A DNA stretch of 64,000 nt from Hymenobacter gelipurpurascens (GTDB lineage Bacteria; Bacteroidota; Bacteroidia; Cytophagales; Hymenobacteraceae): contig NZ_FYEW01000001.1 of NCBI RefSeq assembly GCF_900187375.1, positions 248,001-312,000 of the forward strand. Direction: 5' to 3'. The translations under genes and the position numbers were made by a program. This document shows, in pieces, positions 35,461-43,771 of the stretch; position 1 is the first letter of the stretch; every line of letters begins with the position of its first letter. Under the pieces are notes generated by a model. It worked only from the letters and a program-made list of their open reading frames with translations, ran no database searches and was not told the origin of the DNA.

Positions 35461-35516
35461 AAAATCAGCAATTGATTTTCTTTTAAAGCCTTCCAGTCAT
35501 TCGGAAGGCTTTTTTT
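35394..35516 (+). promoter_or_regulatory. Four-segment transcription attenuator of asnA
   Basis: Segment 2 (35428-35439, gactggaaggct) is perfectly complementary over 12 bases to segment 3 (35487-35498, agccttccagtc). Segment 3 also pairs with segment 4: 35485-35494 with 35503-35512, a 10-bp stem followed by seven T (35510-35516), an intrinsic terminator. The two structures share 35487-35494 and exclude each other. A short segment 1 (35394-35399, within the leader codons just before the second Asn run) can pair with 35432-35437, closing a loop around the Asn codons; this protective hairpin is only 5-6 bp and is the weakest element. Stop codon of the leader is at 35458-35460. Confidence 0.82.
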
Positions 35517-35678
35517 GTGCCTATTGCACTGGTTAGCCAAATAAGCAGCCAGCAACTCAGATTTTCTTAGGCATAAATAATTTTCAGGAATTCAAAAAAA
35601 ACTTCCGTCGGGAAGGGTGGAATTCGTGTGCCTTTTTGAAAATAAAATCCTTTCTAAAAACCATAAAAAATAATTGCC
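35517..35678 (+). promoter_or_regulatory. Remainder of the asnA leader
   Basis: AT-rich 162 bases between the terminator and the asnA ATG. A second possible hairpin pairs gaattc at 35588-35593 with 35620-35625 and encloses cttcc/ggaag (35602-35606 with 35611-35615), followed by CCTTTTTG. Whether it is a second control point or a stabilising structure cannot be judged by eye. Confidence 0.4.
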
Positions 35679-36686
35679 ATGACTGCGCAGGAATTATTAA
35701 AAACCGAAGAGGCCATCAGCTTGGTGAAGGAAATCTTTGTCAAGGAGCTGAGTACTCAGCTGCACCTCGTGAAAGTGTCGTCTCCCATTGCGGTGCTCGA
35801 TGGCACTGGCATCAACGATGACCTGAACGGCATTGAGCGTCCCGTTGGTTTTCCCATCAAGGCCATGCAGGAGCAGCGGGCCGTGGTGGTGCATTCGCTG
35901 GCCAAGTGGAAGCGGGTGCGCCTGCAGGAGCTGGGCATTGAGGCTGGCCGTGGGCTGCTAACGGATATGCACGCCCTGCGCCCCGATGAGGATTACTCGC
36001 CCATCCACTCCATCTATGTAGATCAGTGGGATTGGGAAAAGCACATTATGGCGGAGCAGCGCACAGTAGAGTTTCTGCAGGCTACGGTAGAGCGTATTTA
36101 TGAAGCGTTGCGCACTACAGAAGCGCGCATTACGGCGGAGTACCCCGAGATTACGCCGGTGCTGCCGGGCAAAATCACGTTCCTGCACGCCGAGGATTTG
36201 CTGAAGCAATACCCCGCCCTCACGCCGAAGGAGCGCGAACATGAAGCCGTGAAACAATACGGTGCGGTATTTCTGATGGGGATTGGCGGTGAGCTGAGCC
36301 ACGGCGAACCACACGACGGCCGTGCCCCCGACTACGACGACTGGAGCACCGAAACGGCTAGCGGCTACCGCGGCCTGAACGGGGATATTCTGCTCTGGCA
36401 CCCTGTGTTGCAGACTTCCTTCGAGGTGTCGTCGATGGGGATTCGGGTGGATAAGCAGGCACTGATTCGGCAACTGGCCCTGCGCGGCTGCGAAGATCGG
36501 CAGGAACTCTCCTTCCACTCTCGCCTGCTGAAAGATGAATTGCCGGAGAGCATTGGCGGTGGCATCGGCCAAAGCCGCGTGTGCATGTTCATGCTGCGCA
36601 AAGGCCACATTGGCGAAGTGCAGGTGAGCATCTGGTCTGACTCCGTGCGTGAAGAACTGGCTGGCACCGGCGTAGGCCTGTTGTAA
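35679..36686 (+). CDS. asnA: Aspartate-ammonia ligase (asparagine synthetase A)
   Basis: Makes asparagine from aspartate, ammonia and ATP. The 335-aa protein fits AsnA throughout (class II aminoacyl-tRNA-synthetase-like fold): the N-terminal SLVKEIFVKELSTQLHLVKVSSPI, DGTGINDDLNGIERPVGF, RGLLTDMHALRPDEDYSPIHSIYVDQWDWEK, GAVFLMGIGGELSHGEPHDGRAPDYDDW, GLNGDILLWHPVLQTSFEVSSMGIRVD, and the C-terminal GIGQSRVCMFML. E. coli AsnA is 330 aa. The gene is controlled, by inference, by the Asn-rich leader attenuator upstream rather than by an AsnC-like regulator, none of which is adjacent. Monocistronic, with a hairpin terminator downstream. Confidence 0.97.
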   Translation: MTAQELLKTEEAISLVKEIFVKELSTQLHLVKVSSPIAVLDGTGINDDLNGIERPVGFPIKAMQEQRAVVVHSLAKWKRVRLQELGIEAGRGLLTDMHALRPDEDYSPIHSIYVDQWDWEKHIMAEQRTVEFLQATVERIYEALRTTEARITAEYPEITPVLPGKITFLHAEDLLKQYPALTPKEREHEAVKQYGAVFLMGIGGELSHGEPHDGRAPDYDDWSTETASGYRGLNGDILLWHPVLQTSFEVSSMGIRVDKQALIRQLALRGCEDRQELSFHSRLLKDELPESIGGGIGQSRVCMFMLRKGHIGEVQVSIWSDSVREELAGTGVGLL

Positions 36687-36765
36687 AAGTTAAAGGCTCG
36701 CTGCCAAACAGCGTGGGCGGGGGAGCGGGCTTGGCGGCCGAGTGCTTCTCCGCCTATTTTTTGCC

Positions 36766-36838
36766 CTAGGCCAGTAAGCCCCTAAAAAGCCCACTCCTTC
36801 ATGACGGAATGGACTTTTTTAGGGGCTTACTGGCCTAG
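36766..36838. terminator. Bidirectional hairpin between asnA and the amine oxidase
   Basis: 23-nt perfect arms (36766-36788 and 36816-36838), each beginning or ending with the CTAGGCCAGT motif and ending at the AAAAA/TTTTT sector. The right arm overlaps the last four codons and the stop of the minus-strand gene. Confidence 0.82.
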
Positions 36839-38131
36839 GAGCAGCTTCTTGGCTGCGGCCTCACCACTGACCAGAGCTGCTTCTACGGTGCCGGTATGCG
36901 GCCCAGTGTACAGGGCTTCGCCGGCAAAGTAGAGCGTATCAGAAACTGGTTTCTCAAAAACCTGCAATGCCACCTTGGCACCCACGGTAGCGTAGGTATA
37001 GGCGCCTAAAGCGTACGGATCGGCCCCCCAGTTCACGATGCGGGAAGCCTGGAGCTGCCTGTGCAGGAAGGTGCGGGTAGTGCCAAAGAGGTAGGCCAGG
37101 GACTCGAGGGCCAGCGTGAGTAAGTCGGCTTCGGATGTCTCTCGGAGTGCGGCCGCCGCCGGTCCGGCCACCCACCCGGTGAGGAGTGGCTTAGGCTCCG
37201 GCAGCTGCGACCACCACGTCGGGACGGCAGCATCGGAGAACAGGAAGCCCATTTCCGGCATCGGCTGGCCTACCTCGGCGGATGGCGCGACCCAAAAGGC
37301 CTCCTTAAATTCCAGCAAGAACTTGATGACCGGCCCGTAGCCCAGGGCAAGAGCCGCCGCGCGGTATTCGGGCAGCTCTGGAGTGAAGCGCACAAAGCCC
37401 GGTGAGCCTTCTTCAGCCTGCAGCACTCCTAATGGCAGCGTAAGCAGAGCGCTGGCCGCCCGAAATACCTTGTTATGCGCACATACCACTGTTACCTGCC
37501 CGGCCTGCCACTGCACTTGCTGCACTACGGTAGAAAAGTGGAGTGCGCCTCCCGCTTCCCGCACATCATGCATCAGGCTCTCTACCAGTCGGCTGTATCC
37601 GCCTTCGGGGCGCGGCGAATCCTCGGCGCCGTTACCAGACCATTCTTCGCGCAGGGCGAAGGCGCTGGCCCGCCGCGCATCGGCAGCATCATATCCTTCG
37701 GCAAAGCGCGTGGCCATGTCACGGAGTGGGAGGTACTGTTCGCCAGGAAGTTGCTGGGCCAGAAATTCGGCGAGCGGCACATCATGTTCCAGCGTATGCA
37801 GCTTCTCGAGCAGCAGCGGCAGGTCATCAAAAAATCCTTCCGACTCTTCCAGGCGGCCTTGGCTTACTTCGTAGTTCCGGCCGGCCGTATCGTGGCATAA
37901 AATACCTGCCTCTTTCAGCAAGGATTGCGAAAGAGCCACATCGCCGTGCAGGAATTCTGCGCCGCCTTCTGTGGGTGCCGTGAAACCGCTATCGGAAATG
38001 GTGTAAATACGGCCTCCCGCGCGGTGGCGGGCTTCCAGGATGCCCACACGACGACCTGCGCGAGCCAGGTTTCGGGCGGCAATAAGGCCAGCAGCCCCCG
38101 CCCCAATAATGAGAATATCGTATTCAGACAT
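36827..38131 (-). CDS. FAD-dependent amine oxidase (flavin monoamine oxidase family)
   Basis: A 434-aa flavoprotein of the MAO/polyamine-oxidase fold. The N-terminal dinucleotide motif ILIIGAGAAGLIAARNL, then VGILEARHRAGGRI, and the C-terminal FAD motif LYFAGEALYTGPHTGTVEAALVSG are clear. No signal peptide. The substrate (amine, amino acid or polyamine) cannot be read. The ATG at 38131 (MSEYDILIIGAG) is preferred over an upstream in-frame start. Its 3' end is built into a hairpin arm. Confidence 0.87.
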   Translation of the reverse strand: MSEYDILIIGAGAAGLIAARNLARAGRRVGILEARHRAGGRIYTISDSGFTAPTEGGAEFLHGDVALSQSLLKEAGILCHDTAGRNYEVSQGRLEESEGFFDDLPLLLEKLHTLEHDVPLAEFLAQQLPGEQYLPLRDMATRFAEGYDAADARRASAFALREEWSGNGAEDSPRPEGGYSRLVESLMHDVREAGGALHFSTVVQQVQWQAGQVTVVCAHNKVFRAASALLTLPLGVLQAEEGSPGFVRFTPELPEYRAAALALGYGPVIKFLLEFKEAFWVAPSAEVGQPMPEMGFLFSDAAVPTWWSQLPEPKPLLTGWVAGPAAAALRETSEADLLTLALESLAYLFGTTRTFLHRQLQASRIVNWGADPYALGAYTYATVGAKVALQVFEKPVSDTLYFAGEALYTGPHTGTVEAALVSGEAAAKKLLLGQ

Positions 38132-38328
38132 GCAGTAAACAGCGCCTGATTTACTTAGGAAGCGCCGCAAGGGAAAGGACGAAGGCGGACCTAAAGTTTA
38201 CAAATGCCCTCCAAAAAGGGTATGCAAACTCCTCTTTTACTGCTGTCACTACGTTTTAAAGCAGGCAAAAATCAATAACTGGCATTTCAGATAACACCTA
38301 TTCAGTGAAGCCTGGAAGCAGAAGTGGC

Positions 38329-38637
38329 CTAGCGCAGACTAACCCAGCTGGGGATGGCTGGCAGCATAGCGGGTGCGACGCGCACGATGGGCGTTTTGCT
38401 CGTCACGAGGCCGCTGGCGTCGCGGTACTGTACTACATATTCGTAAGTAGCATCCGGCGAAATCGGCATACGGTCGAGATACGGGCTGCAGGCATTGCGG
38501 GCTACGCACTCCCAGTGCTGGCCTCGGCCCCGACGGTACACATAAGCAAATTGGGCGGGAGAAATAGTGAAGTCTAAACGACGTCCAGCAGGGACTAAAT
38601 GCAGCTCAAGAGTTGCGGTGGGAGCAAGGGTAAGCAT
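38329..38637 (-). CDS. Hypothetical small beta-rich protein
   Basis: A 102-aa protein that I do not recognise. It has alternating hydrophobic residues and the segment MPISPDATYEYVVQYRDASG, which suggests a fibronectin-like beta domain. No signal peptide and no metal motif, although two Cys flank VARNA. Codon usage is normal for the window. It has a TGGCCTAG copy over its stop codon. Confidence 0.5.
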   Translation of the reverse strand: MLTLAPTATLELHLVPAGRRLDFTISPAQFAYVYRRGRGQHWECVARNACSPYLDRMPISPDATYEYVVQYRDASGLVTSKTPIVRVAPAMLPAIPSWVSLR

Positions 38638-38923
38638 TGTTAACAAAGGGTAAGCAGGTTTGAGAACGTAAACCAGGCCACTTGGTCGGCTCTAACTGCG
38701 GGCTAAATGCCAGCCCCAAAACTTTCTATCCCGAAATTAAACGGAGATATAAGAGGTAAAATGCTGATTATGAAGGTTGATGATAATGGGTCGGGCAGTA
38801 GAAACTCTGGCTGATTCCCAGAAAAAAGAGGCTTCTTTTCAGTTTGTCTGAAAAAATGGATAAGAGCCTGAAAGGAAATACTGGCTTGAGGAAAAGCAAC
38901 GAGCGGCTTTTAGCCGGCCCCGG

Positions 38924-39208
38924 CTATGGCTGATTCCGACGAAATTCTACCTGATGCAGTTGCAGTAGGCTGGTAATACTGCGCTGTATGGCAACGGTGC
39001 CAAGCTGCTGAAAAACATCGGGGTGTTGCCGTCGGTAGAAACGGGCCACCATATTCGCCGCTGCTCGTGTCCCCATCGATTGCCACAACACATAAGGCAG
39101 GTCTATTTCCGACAAATCTGTGCCCTCCCGCGAATGCGTAACCAGGATGAGAGCCACTACCGGGCCATCGGCTTCAGCATAAACGCGCAGGGTACACGAG
39201 TTACTCAC
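38924..39208 (-). CDS. Hypothetical protein (uncertain)
   Basis: A 94-aa frame starting at GTG, with plausible mixed composition (LRVYAEADGPVVALILVTHS, YVLWQSMGTRAAANMVARFYRR). No recognised family, no signal, no neighbour on the same strand within 180 bases. It might be a real small gene or a chance frame; the 277-base spacer on its left and the 180-base spacer on its right show nothing else. Confidence 0.35.
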   Translation of the reverse strand: MSNSCTLRVYAEADGPVVALILVTHSREGTDLSEIDLPYVLWQSMGTRAAANMVARFYRRQHPDVFQQLGTVAIQRSITSLLQLHQVEFRRNQP

Positions 39209-39388
39209 GGCAGGAAGCGTTTGGTAAAAAGCAGCCGCTCCGGAATAGACCGGGAGGAGTTCAGCGAATTAAAATCTACATCTATCTTGAGAATTCCACA
39301 AGTATTTACTACCATTTTTCTGTTGTAAATACGTATCTGATACTATATATACTAACAGGGGTGCTTAACAAGCATTTGAGGGCTTTGC

Positions 39389-41902
39389 CTAGTTATGGCG
39401 CATCGTAGCCGATAGGTCCTCTTTTCTGCTGGATAACAGCGGAACGCTCTGAGTTCTTGCACTCGAGTTGAAGAGTACAGCTTTTACTTCAGCATACTGC
39501 TCCGCCACCTGTTTAGCTACCAGGTTCTTGTCCATGCGGACATCGTTAACTACGAGCAACACGGGTTTATCATGCAGTTCCATGGTGGCAGCCATTTGGC
39601 GCCGATAAACAGAGTACGATGCCGTGGCGGTGCTTATGTAGCCACGCTTGTTTTCACAGGGCACAGCCACCCAGTCTACAAATGCTTTGCCCGGGTAGTG
39701 AGCCCGCACAGCATCTGGGTAAGGTGGAGTCCAGACCCAAACGACATTCGTGACCTTCGCGGCCCGGAATTGCTCTACCAGACGGTGCCAATCTCTTCGG
39801 TATGTAGCCGGATCGGAAGGCGACGGAAAGATGGGTCGAAGTAATATAGGGCTTCCGAGCTGGCGCAACTCCTGAGCTATTTCGGGCCAGTTGCCTGCCG
39901 AGGCACTTGTAGGCCAGTTGAGCAGCGGAACTGTGCTTTGATGCTTGAGTACAGTCAGTTCGGCTATGGGCAACTTGTTCTGCATAGTCAGTTCTACAAA
40001 ATCGGGAGTAGAGGTCGGTCGTGAAAACTCAAATAGCTGCTGTGGTGACACAGAGGAGAGCCGGACCGGCAGGTCTAGAGAGGCAGGTGCCTGTTGTGTG
40101 CCCAAGTGCAGGGAGTCGCCACCGGAGAGAACCCACGTAGCGTCGGCAAATGCAGCGGTCTGCTCCTTCACATAATATCCCGTATCAATGGCGCCCACAA
40201 GGGCCAGGGAGCTAACTGCCAGAGCAATACCCGATGACTGAGCCCGCAAGGCAACTCCAGATACAAGCTTTCGGCTGGCTTCAACGAGTCCGCGCAGCGG
40301 CTGCGACTTTAGGTCGGCCACGAAATTACTGATCCAGGTATGTTGGCCCATGCCTACGGCCGCGAGCAGGATTGCGGCATTGCAGGTGGCCAGGAAAGCC
40401 ATAAGGCGGGAGTAGGGGCTCCAGTCAAGCCGGCCGGCATATTTAACGGCCACCGCGCACAGTACAATGGCAACGATGTTGGGCAGGCAAATCCGAAGCT
40501 CATTGCGGGTGTTGCCTTCCTTGGGGGTAGGAATGTAAGGTACCCGCACGCGCAGGAACGTGTACACCAAACCCAGTAAATACACCCACCACGAGCCGAC
40601 CCGTAAGATGCCACCGGCAAGGTGTAGGCCTGCTTCCTGCGGCTCCCGCAGCCATTGCTGCGCCTTATAGCGGATCAGTAGGCCTATGCCTAACAATGGC
40701 GCCATGTGCAGGGCGAAGGCCCCGAGCGATATGTGCCAGGGGTACACAGACAGCACCAACGAAAGTATAGGTACCGCTATATCAATGAGGGTAATAAGCC
40801 CAGACAGGAAGTACAGAGGCAAGGTGGCGTAATGCAGCTTTTGCCGCCAGGTAAAGCGCGTGAACAGGCGTGGGTATACGGTGAAAAGGAGCTCAAAGGC
40901 GCCCCGGGCCCACTTCAGTTGCTGGGCGTAGAAGGCACCCAGCGTAGAGGGCACCAGCCCCCGGCTCAACACTTTCGGCACATACACCGCCTGCCATCCT
41001 TCGGCATGCAGCTTCATAGCCGTGTGCATGTCCTCCGTGAGTCCGGCCGCGTGCCCCCCGATGCTATCGAGGGCGGCGCGGCGGAAGGTACAGTTGGCGC
41101 CAATGGCCTGGGTTGTGTTGTAGCTGTTCATGCCCATCATCAGTGGGCCGTAGAAGTGGTAGGTCTGCTCAGCGGCCCCCAAGGCCACCAAGCTGTCTTC
41201 CTGATTACCGTAGGCCTGTACTACCTGCACATAGCCCACTTTCGCATTCGAAAAATACGGCACTACATGATCCAGAAAGTCAGGCGTAGGCACGTGGTCG
41301 GGGTCTAGGACTACGCACAGATCACCGGTCGCCTGCTCTAGGGCATTGTTAATGTTGCCGGCCTTGGCATTCACTTTCACCTGGCGCGTAACATGCACTA
41401 CGCCCAAACGCTTACAAACTGACCGCAAATACGGATCGTCTGCTTCATCGCAGAGGTAGCTGGTATGCGGATACGTAATGGCCTGCATGGCTTCCAGAGT
41501 CTCGACCACCATAGCATGAGGCTCACCGGCGCAGAAGGTGGTAAGAACATCTACCGTGAACAGAGGCAAATGGCCAGTAGGTGGAACAGGCTCCGTTACA
41601 TTAGTATAGTGGTACCACTCATGGAGCATGCGCAACAGCTTGAAGCCCAACGAAACCGTCAGCAGCCAAAACAGCGGAGCATATCCTATTGGGTCAGCAG
41701 ATACAAACCAGATAAGAAAATAGAGTAGGCTGACAACTCCTAGGCCTACCAGTATGCGCATCTGCTGAACACCTGCTACTTCCTGCACCAACACGCCCGC
41801 CGAAGTTATCCGGCTGACCGTTTTTGCCTCTTGTATGATAAGGTCTCCTTTTGCCTTACGGGCCAAAGGACGTGTGCTTTTCTCTAAAACTCCTCCCTGC
41901 AT
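39389..41902 (-). CDS. Cellulose-synthase-like GT2 fused to a GH26-like domain
   Basis: An 837-aa membrane glycosyltransferase. Two N-terminal helices (48-67, 75-92) precede a GT2 catalytic domain with VVLDPDH (199-203, DxD), AGLTED (286-291, TED) and QQLKW (327-331). The last replaces QxxRW with QxxKW. Several membrane helices follow (about 350-540). The C-terminal 230 residues outside the membrane resemble a GH26/TIM-barrel glycosidase: PILLRPIFPSP, YRRDWHRLVEQFRAAKVTNVVWVWTP and YPGKAFVDWVAVP, though the catalytic Glu usual after RPI(F) is replaced. It probably polymerises and exports a beta-glycan and binds it through the C-terminal domain. Divergent from the hydrolase at 42056. Confidence 0.82.
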   Translation of the reverse strand: MQGGVLEKSTRPLARKAKGDLIIQEAKTVSRITSAGVLVQEVAGVQQMRILVGLGVVSLLYFLIWFVSADPIGYAPLFWLLTVSLGFKLLRMLHEWYHYTNVTEPVPPTGHLPLFTVDVLTTFCAGEPHAMVVETLEAMQAITYPHTSYLCDEADDPYLRSVCKRLGVVHVTRQVKVNAKAGNINNALEQATGDLCVVLDPDHVPTPDFLDHVVPYFSNAKVGYVQVVQAYGNQEDSLVALGAAEQTYHFYGPLMMGMNSYNTTQAIGANCTFRRAALDSIGGHAAGLTEDMHTAMKLHAEGWQAVYVPKVLSRGLVPSTLGAFYAQQLKWARGAFELLFTVYPRLFTRFTWRQKLHYATLPLYFLSGLITLIDIAVPILSLVLSVYPWHISLGAFALHMAPLLGIGLLIRYKAQQWLREPQEAGLHLAGGILRVGSWWVYLLGLVYTFLRVRVPYIPTPKEGNTRNELRICLPNIVAIVLCAVAVKYAGRLDWSPYSRLMAFLATCNAAILLAAVGMGQHTWISNFVADLKSQPLRGLVEASRKLVSGVALRAQSSGIALAVSSLALVGAIDTGYYVKEQTAAFADATWVLSGGDSLHLGTQQAPASLDLPVRLSSVSPQQLFEFSRPTSTPDFVELTMQNKLPIAELTVLKHQSTVPLLNWPTSASAGNWPEIAQELRQLGSPILLRPIFPSPSDPATYRRDWHRLVEQFRAAKVTNVVWVWTPPYPDAVRAHYPGKAFVDWVAVPCENKRGYISTATASYSVYRRQMAATMELHDKPVLLVVNDVRMDKNLVAKQVAEQYAEVKAVLFNSSARTQSVPLLSSRKEDLSATMRHN

Positions 41903-41955
41903 GCCTCTTACTTTAATCTGCTAATAGAACGCATCAACAAGAGATTCGTTGTACA

Positions 41956-41999
41956 TAAAGTTCATTAATTTAATAATTATCATTATAAATTGAACTTTA
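41956..41999. promoter_or_regulatory. Inverted repeat in the GT2/hydrolase divergent spacer
   Basis: The 9-bp arms TAAAGTTCA (41956-41964) and TGAACTTTA (41991-41999) are separated by 26 very AT-rich bases, in the centre of the 153-base spacer between the divergent genes. A candidate operator or shared promoter region; AATATTTG (42002-42009) is a possible -7 box for the right-hand gene. Confidence 0.42.
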
Positions 42000-42055
42000 A
42001 TAATATTTGAAACAATGATTTCAGTTCTTTTTGCTGCCTATTACGTACCAGCGCC

Positions 42056-43432
42056 ATGCGTTTACCAGTTTCTTTTCCTTCTATCAGGCACTTATGGCTA
42101 TGGCTGCTGCTAGCGTTAGCTGCAGGAGCCCTAATTGGCCATTTAGTAGAGCTAAATTCGAGAAGGGGCAGCTCCCTTCATACGAATAAGGTGCCAGCCG
42201 GAGTGATTCCGGTGCGACTAGTGCGCACGAAACTAGGTTATCAGTTACAACGAGGCGGCAAACCCTTCTTCATCAAAGGCGGAGCTGGTCTACAGCATTT
42301 CGATAAGCTCAAAGCAGCTGGTGCAAACTCTCTCAGGCTGTATTCTACTGATTATGCCGATGACAGAATAAATGAAGCGCACCGGCACGGTCTGACTGTT
42401 ATGCTAGGACTATGGCTAGAACCTGAGTCGAAGCTCGACTATTTCAACAAAGAGGAAGTTAATCGCCAAAAGGAAAGACTACGCCAGCAGGTTTTACGCT
42501 ACCGGAATCATCCGGCACTTTTAGCCTGGAATATCGGCAATGAACTTGACCTTGGACCCGGCAATATTCCGATGTATCGTGCTATAAATGATGTATCCCG
42601 AATGATTCATGAGCTTGATCCTAATCACCCTACAACAACTAGTCTATCAAGTGTTTCTGAAAATATAAGCCGAGTCAAGCGTTTATGCCCAAATTTGGAT
42701 TTCATTAGTGTAAATATCTTTGGAGGCCTTAATTCTTTAGCAGAGAGCTTGGAAAAAAGAGGATGGACTGGAGCATATATTGTGACGGAGTTTGGGGGCA
42801 GGGGCTACTGGGAATCTCCTAAAACGAGTTGGGGAACGGCTAAAGAACAGAGCAGTACAGAGAAAGCTGACTTTACCCGTGTACGATACGAAAAAACAAT
42901 CTTAGGCCACCAGGATAAGTGTCTGGGCTCTTATGTATTCTACTGGGGAAACAAGTTCGAATACACACAGACCTGGTACAGCCTTTTTGCACCAACAGGC
43001 GAGAAAACCGCTACAGTGGATGTAATACAAACATTATGGTCTGGACAGAGGCCTAGTAATCTGGCACCGCGAATTAATGCGTTGAAATTTGTAGGCGCCA
43101 CTGCAGGAAAGGAGATTCGATTACAGGCCGGTGCAGACTACAGGGCGAAGGTTACTGCTACGGATCCTGAAGCTAACTCGCTAAACATAAATTGGAAGGT
43201 GTACCAGGATATATTTATAGGTACAATGCCAAGTATCAATAAACTTTTTACACCAACGGAGGCAATTGCAAATAGCGTAGAGCCAGTAAACGGAGTGGAA
43301 GTAACAGTGCATTCACCAACAAGGCCTGGAGCGTATCGTTTGGCCGTTAGTGTGTATGATGGAAAAGGTAGCGTGGCAACGGCCAACCTTCCCTTCTATG
43401 TAGAGGCCCAAGCTAGAGCAGTAAGAAGATAA
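42056..43432 (+). CDS. GH2/GH5-like TIM-barrel glycoside hydrolase, membrane anchored
   Basis: A 458-aa protein with one N-terminal helix (LWLWLLLALAAGALIGHLV), so it is anchored with its domain outside. The barrel carries LAWNIGNELD with the acid/base Glu163 and YIVTEFGGRG with the nucleophile Glu245, the clan A pattern as in GH2 C-terminal or GH5 enzymes. A C-terminal Ig-like domain (VTATDPEANSLNINWKVYQD to YRLAVSVYDGKGSVA) follows from about 340. Its coding DNA is more AT-rich than the rest of the window. Being divergent from a GT2 synthase suggests that it trims or edits the glycan that the synthase makes, as BcsZ does for cellulose. Confidence 0.78.
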   Translation: MRLPVSFPSIRHLWLWLLLALAAGALIGHLVELNSRRGSSLHTNKVPAGVIPVRLVRTKLGYQLQRGGKPFFIKGGAGLQHFDKLKAAGANSLRLYSTDYADDRINEAHRHGLTVMLGLWLEPESKLDYFNKEEVNRQKERLRQQVLRYRNHPALLAWNIGNELDLGPGNIPMYRAINDVSRMIHELDPNHPTTTSLSSVSENISRVKRLCPNLDFISVNIFGGLNSLAESLEKRGWTGAYIVTEFGGRGYWESPKTSWGTAKEQSSTEKADFTRVRYEKTILGHQDKCLGSYVFYWGNKFEYTQTWYSLFAPTGEKTATVDVIQTLWSGQRPSNLAPRINALKFVGATAGKEIRLQAGADYRAKVTATDPEANSLNINWKVYQDIFIGTMPSINKLFTPTEAIANSVEPVNGVEVTVHSPTRPGAYRLAVSVYDGKGSVATANLPFYVEAQARAVRR

Positions 43433-43771
43433 GGGAAGAGTTGAGTCATCCCTATTATAGCGGAGGTTGTGTGGATATATGCCTTTAGAACTTTGCGAGT
43501 TCTTATTTATGACAACTGGTTGTTTAGTTTGGCTGTTTTTCTTGATAAAAGGATATTTCTACAAAGTGAATAGAGGTAATCGTAAGGATATTTTTCTGCT
43601 TATCATTCAATAGGAAAAAGTATATATAATGCTTTTAATCATATAATTGCCATTTTAAGGGCTGTGTGGATTCACAAGCCTTTAACGCGTTATATATCTT
43701 TGAAAAACATTCATATTTTTATATTTATTGACTTTGTCTAGTATTGCGTCGCATTAACCTAAAGACCTGCG
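43433..43771 (+). promoter_or_regulatory. AT-rich spacer with promoter for the beta-helix gene
   Basis: No gene. TATCTTTG (43695-43702) is a perfect TAnnTTTG, 69 bases before the ATG, with TTC rather than TTG 21 bases upstream. The rest is AT-rich, without a clear hairpin terminator for the gene at 42056. Confidence 0.45.

Noticed and set aside
35614..35622. AGGGTGGAA in the asnA leader, matching the start of the T-box core
   Set aside because: It lies after the terminator rather than before it, is not followed by CCGCG, and there is no specifier stem with an Asn codon. A nine-base match is likely to be chance.
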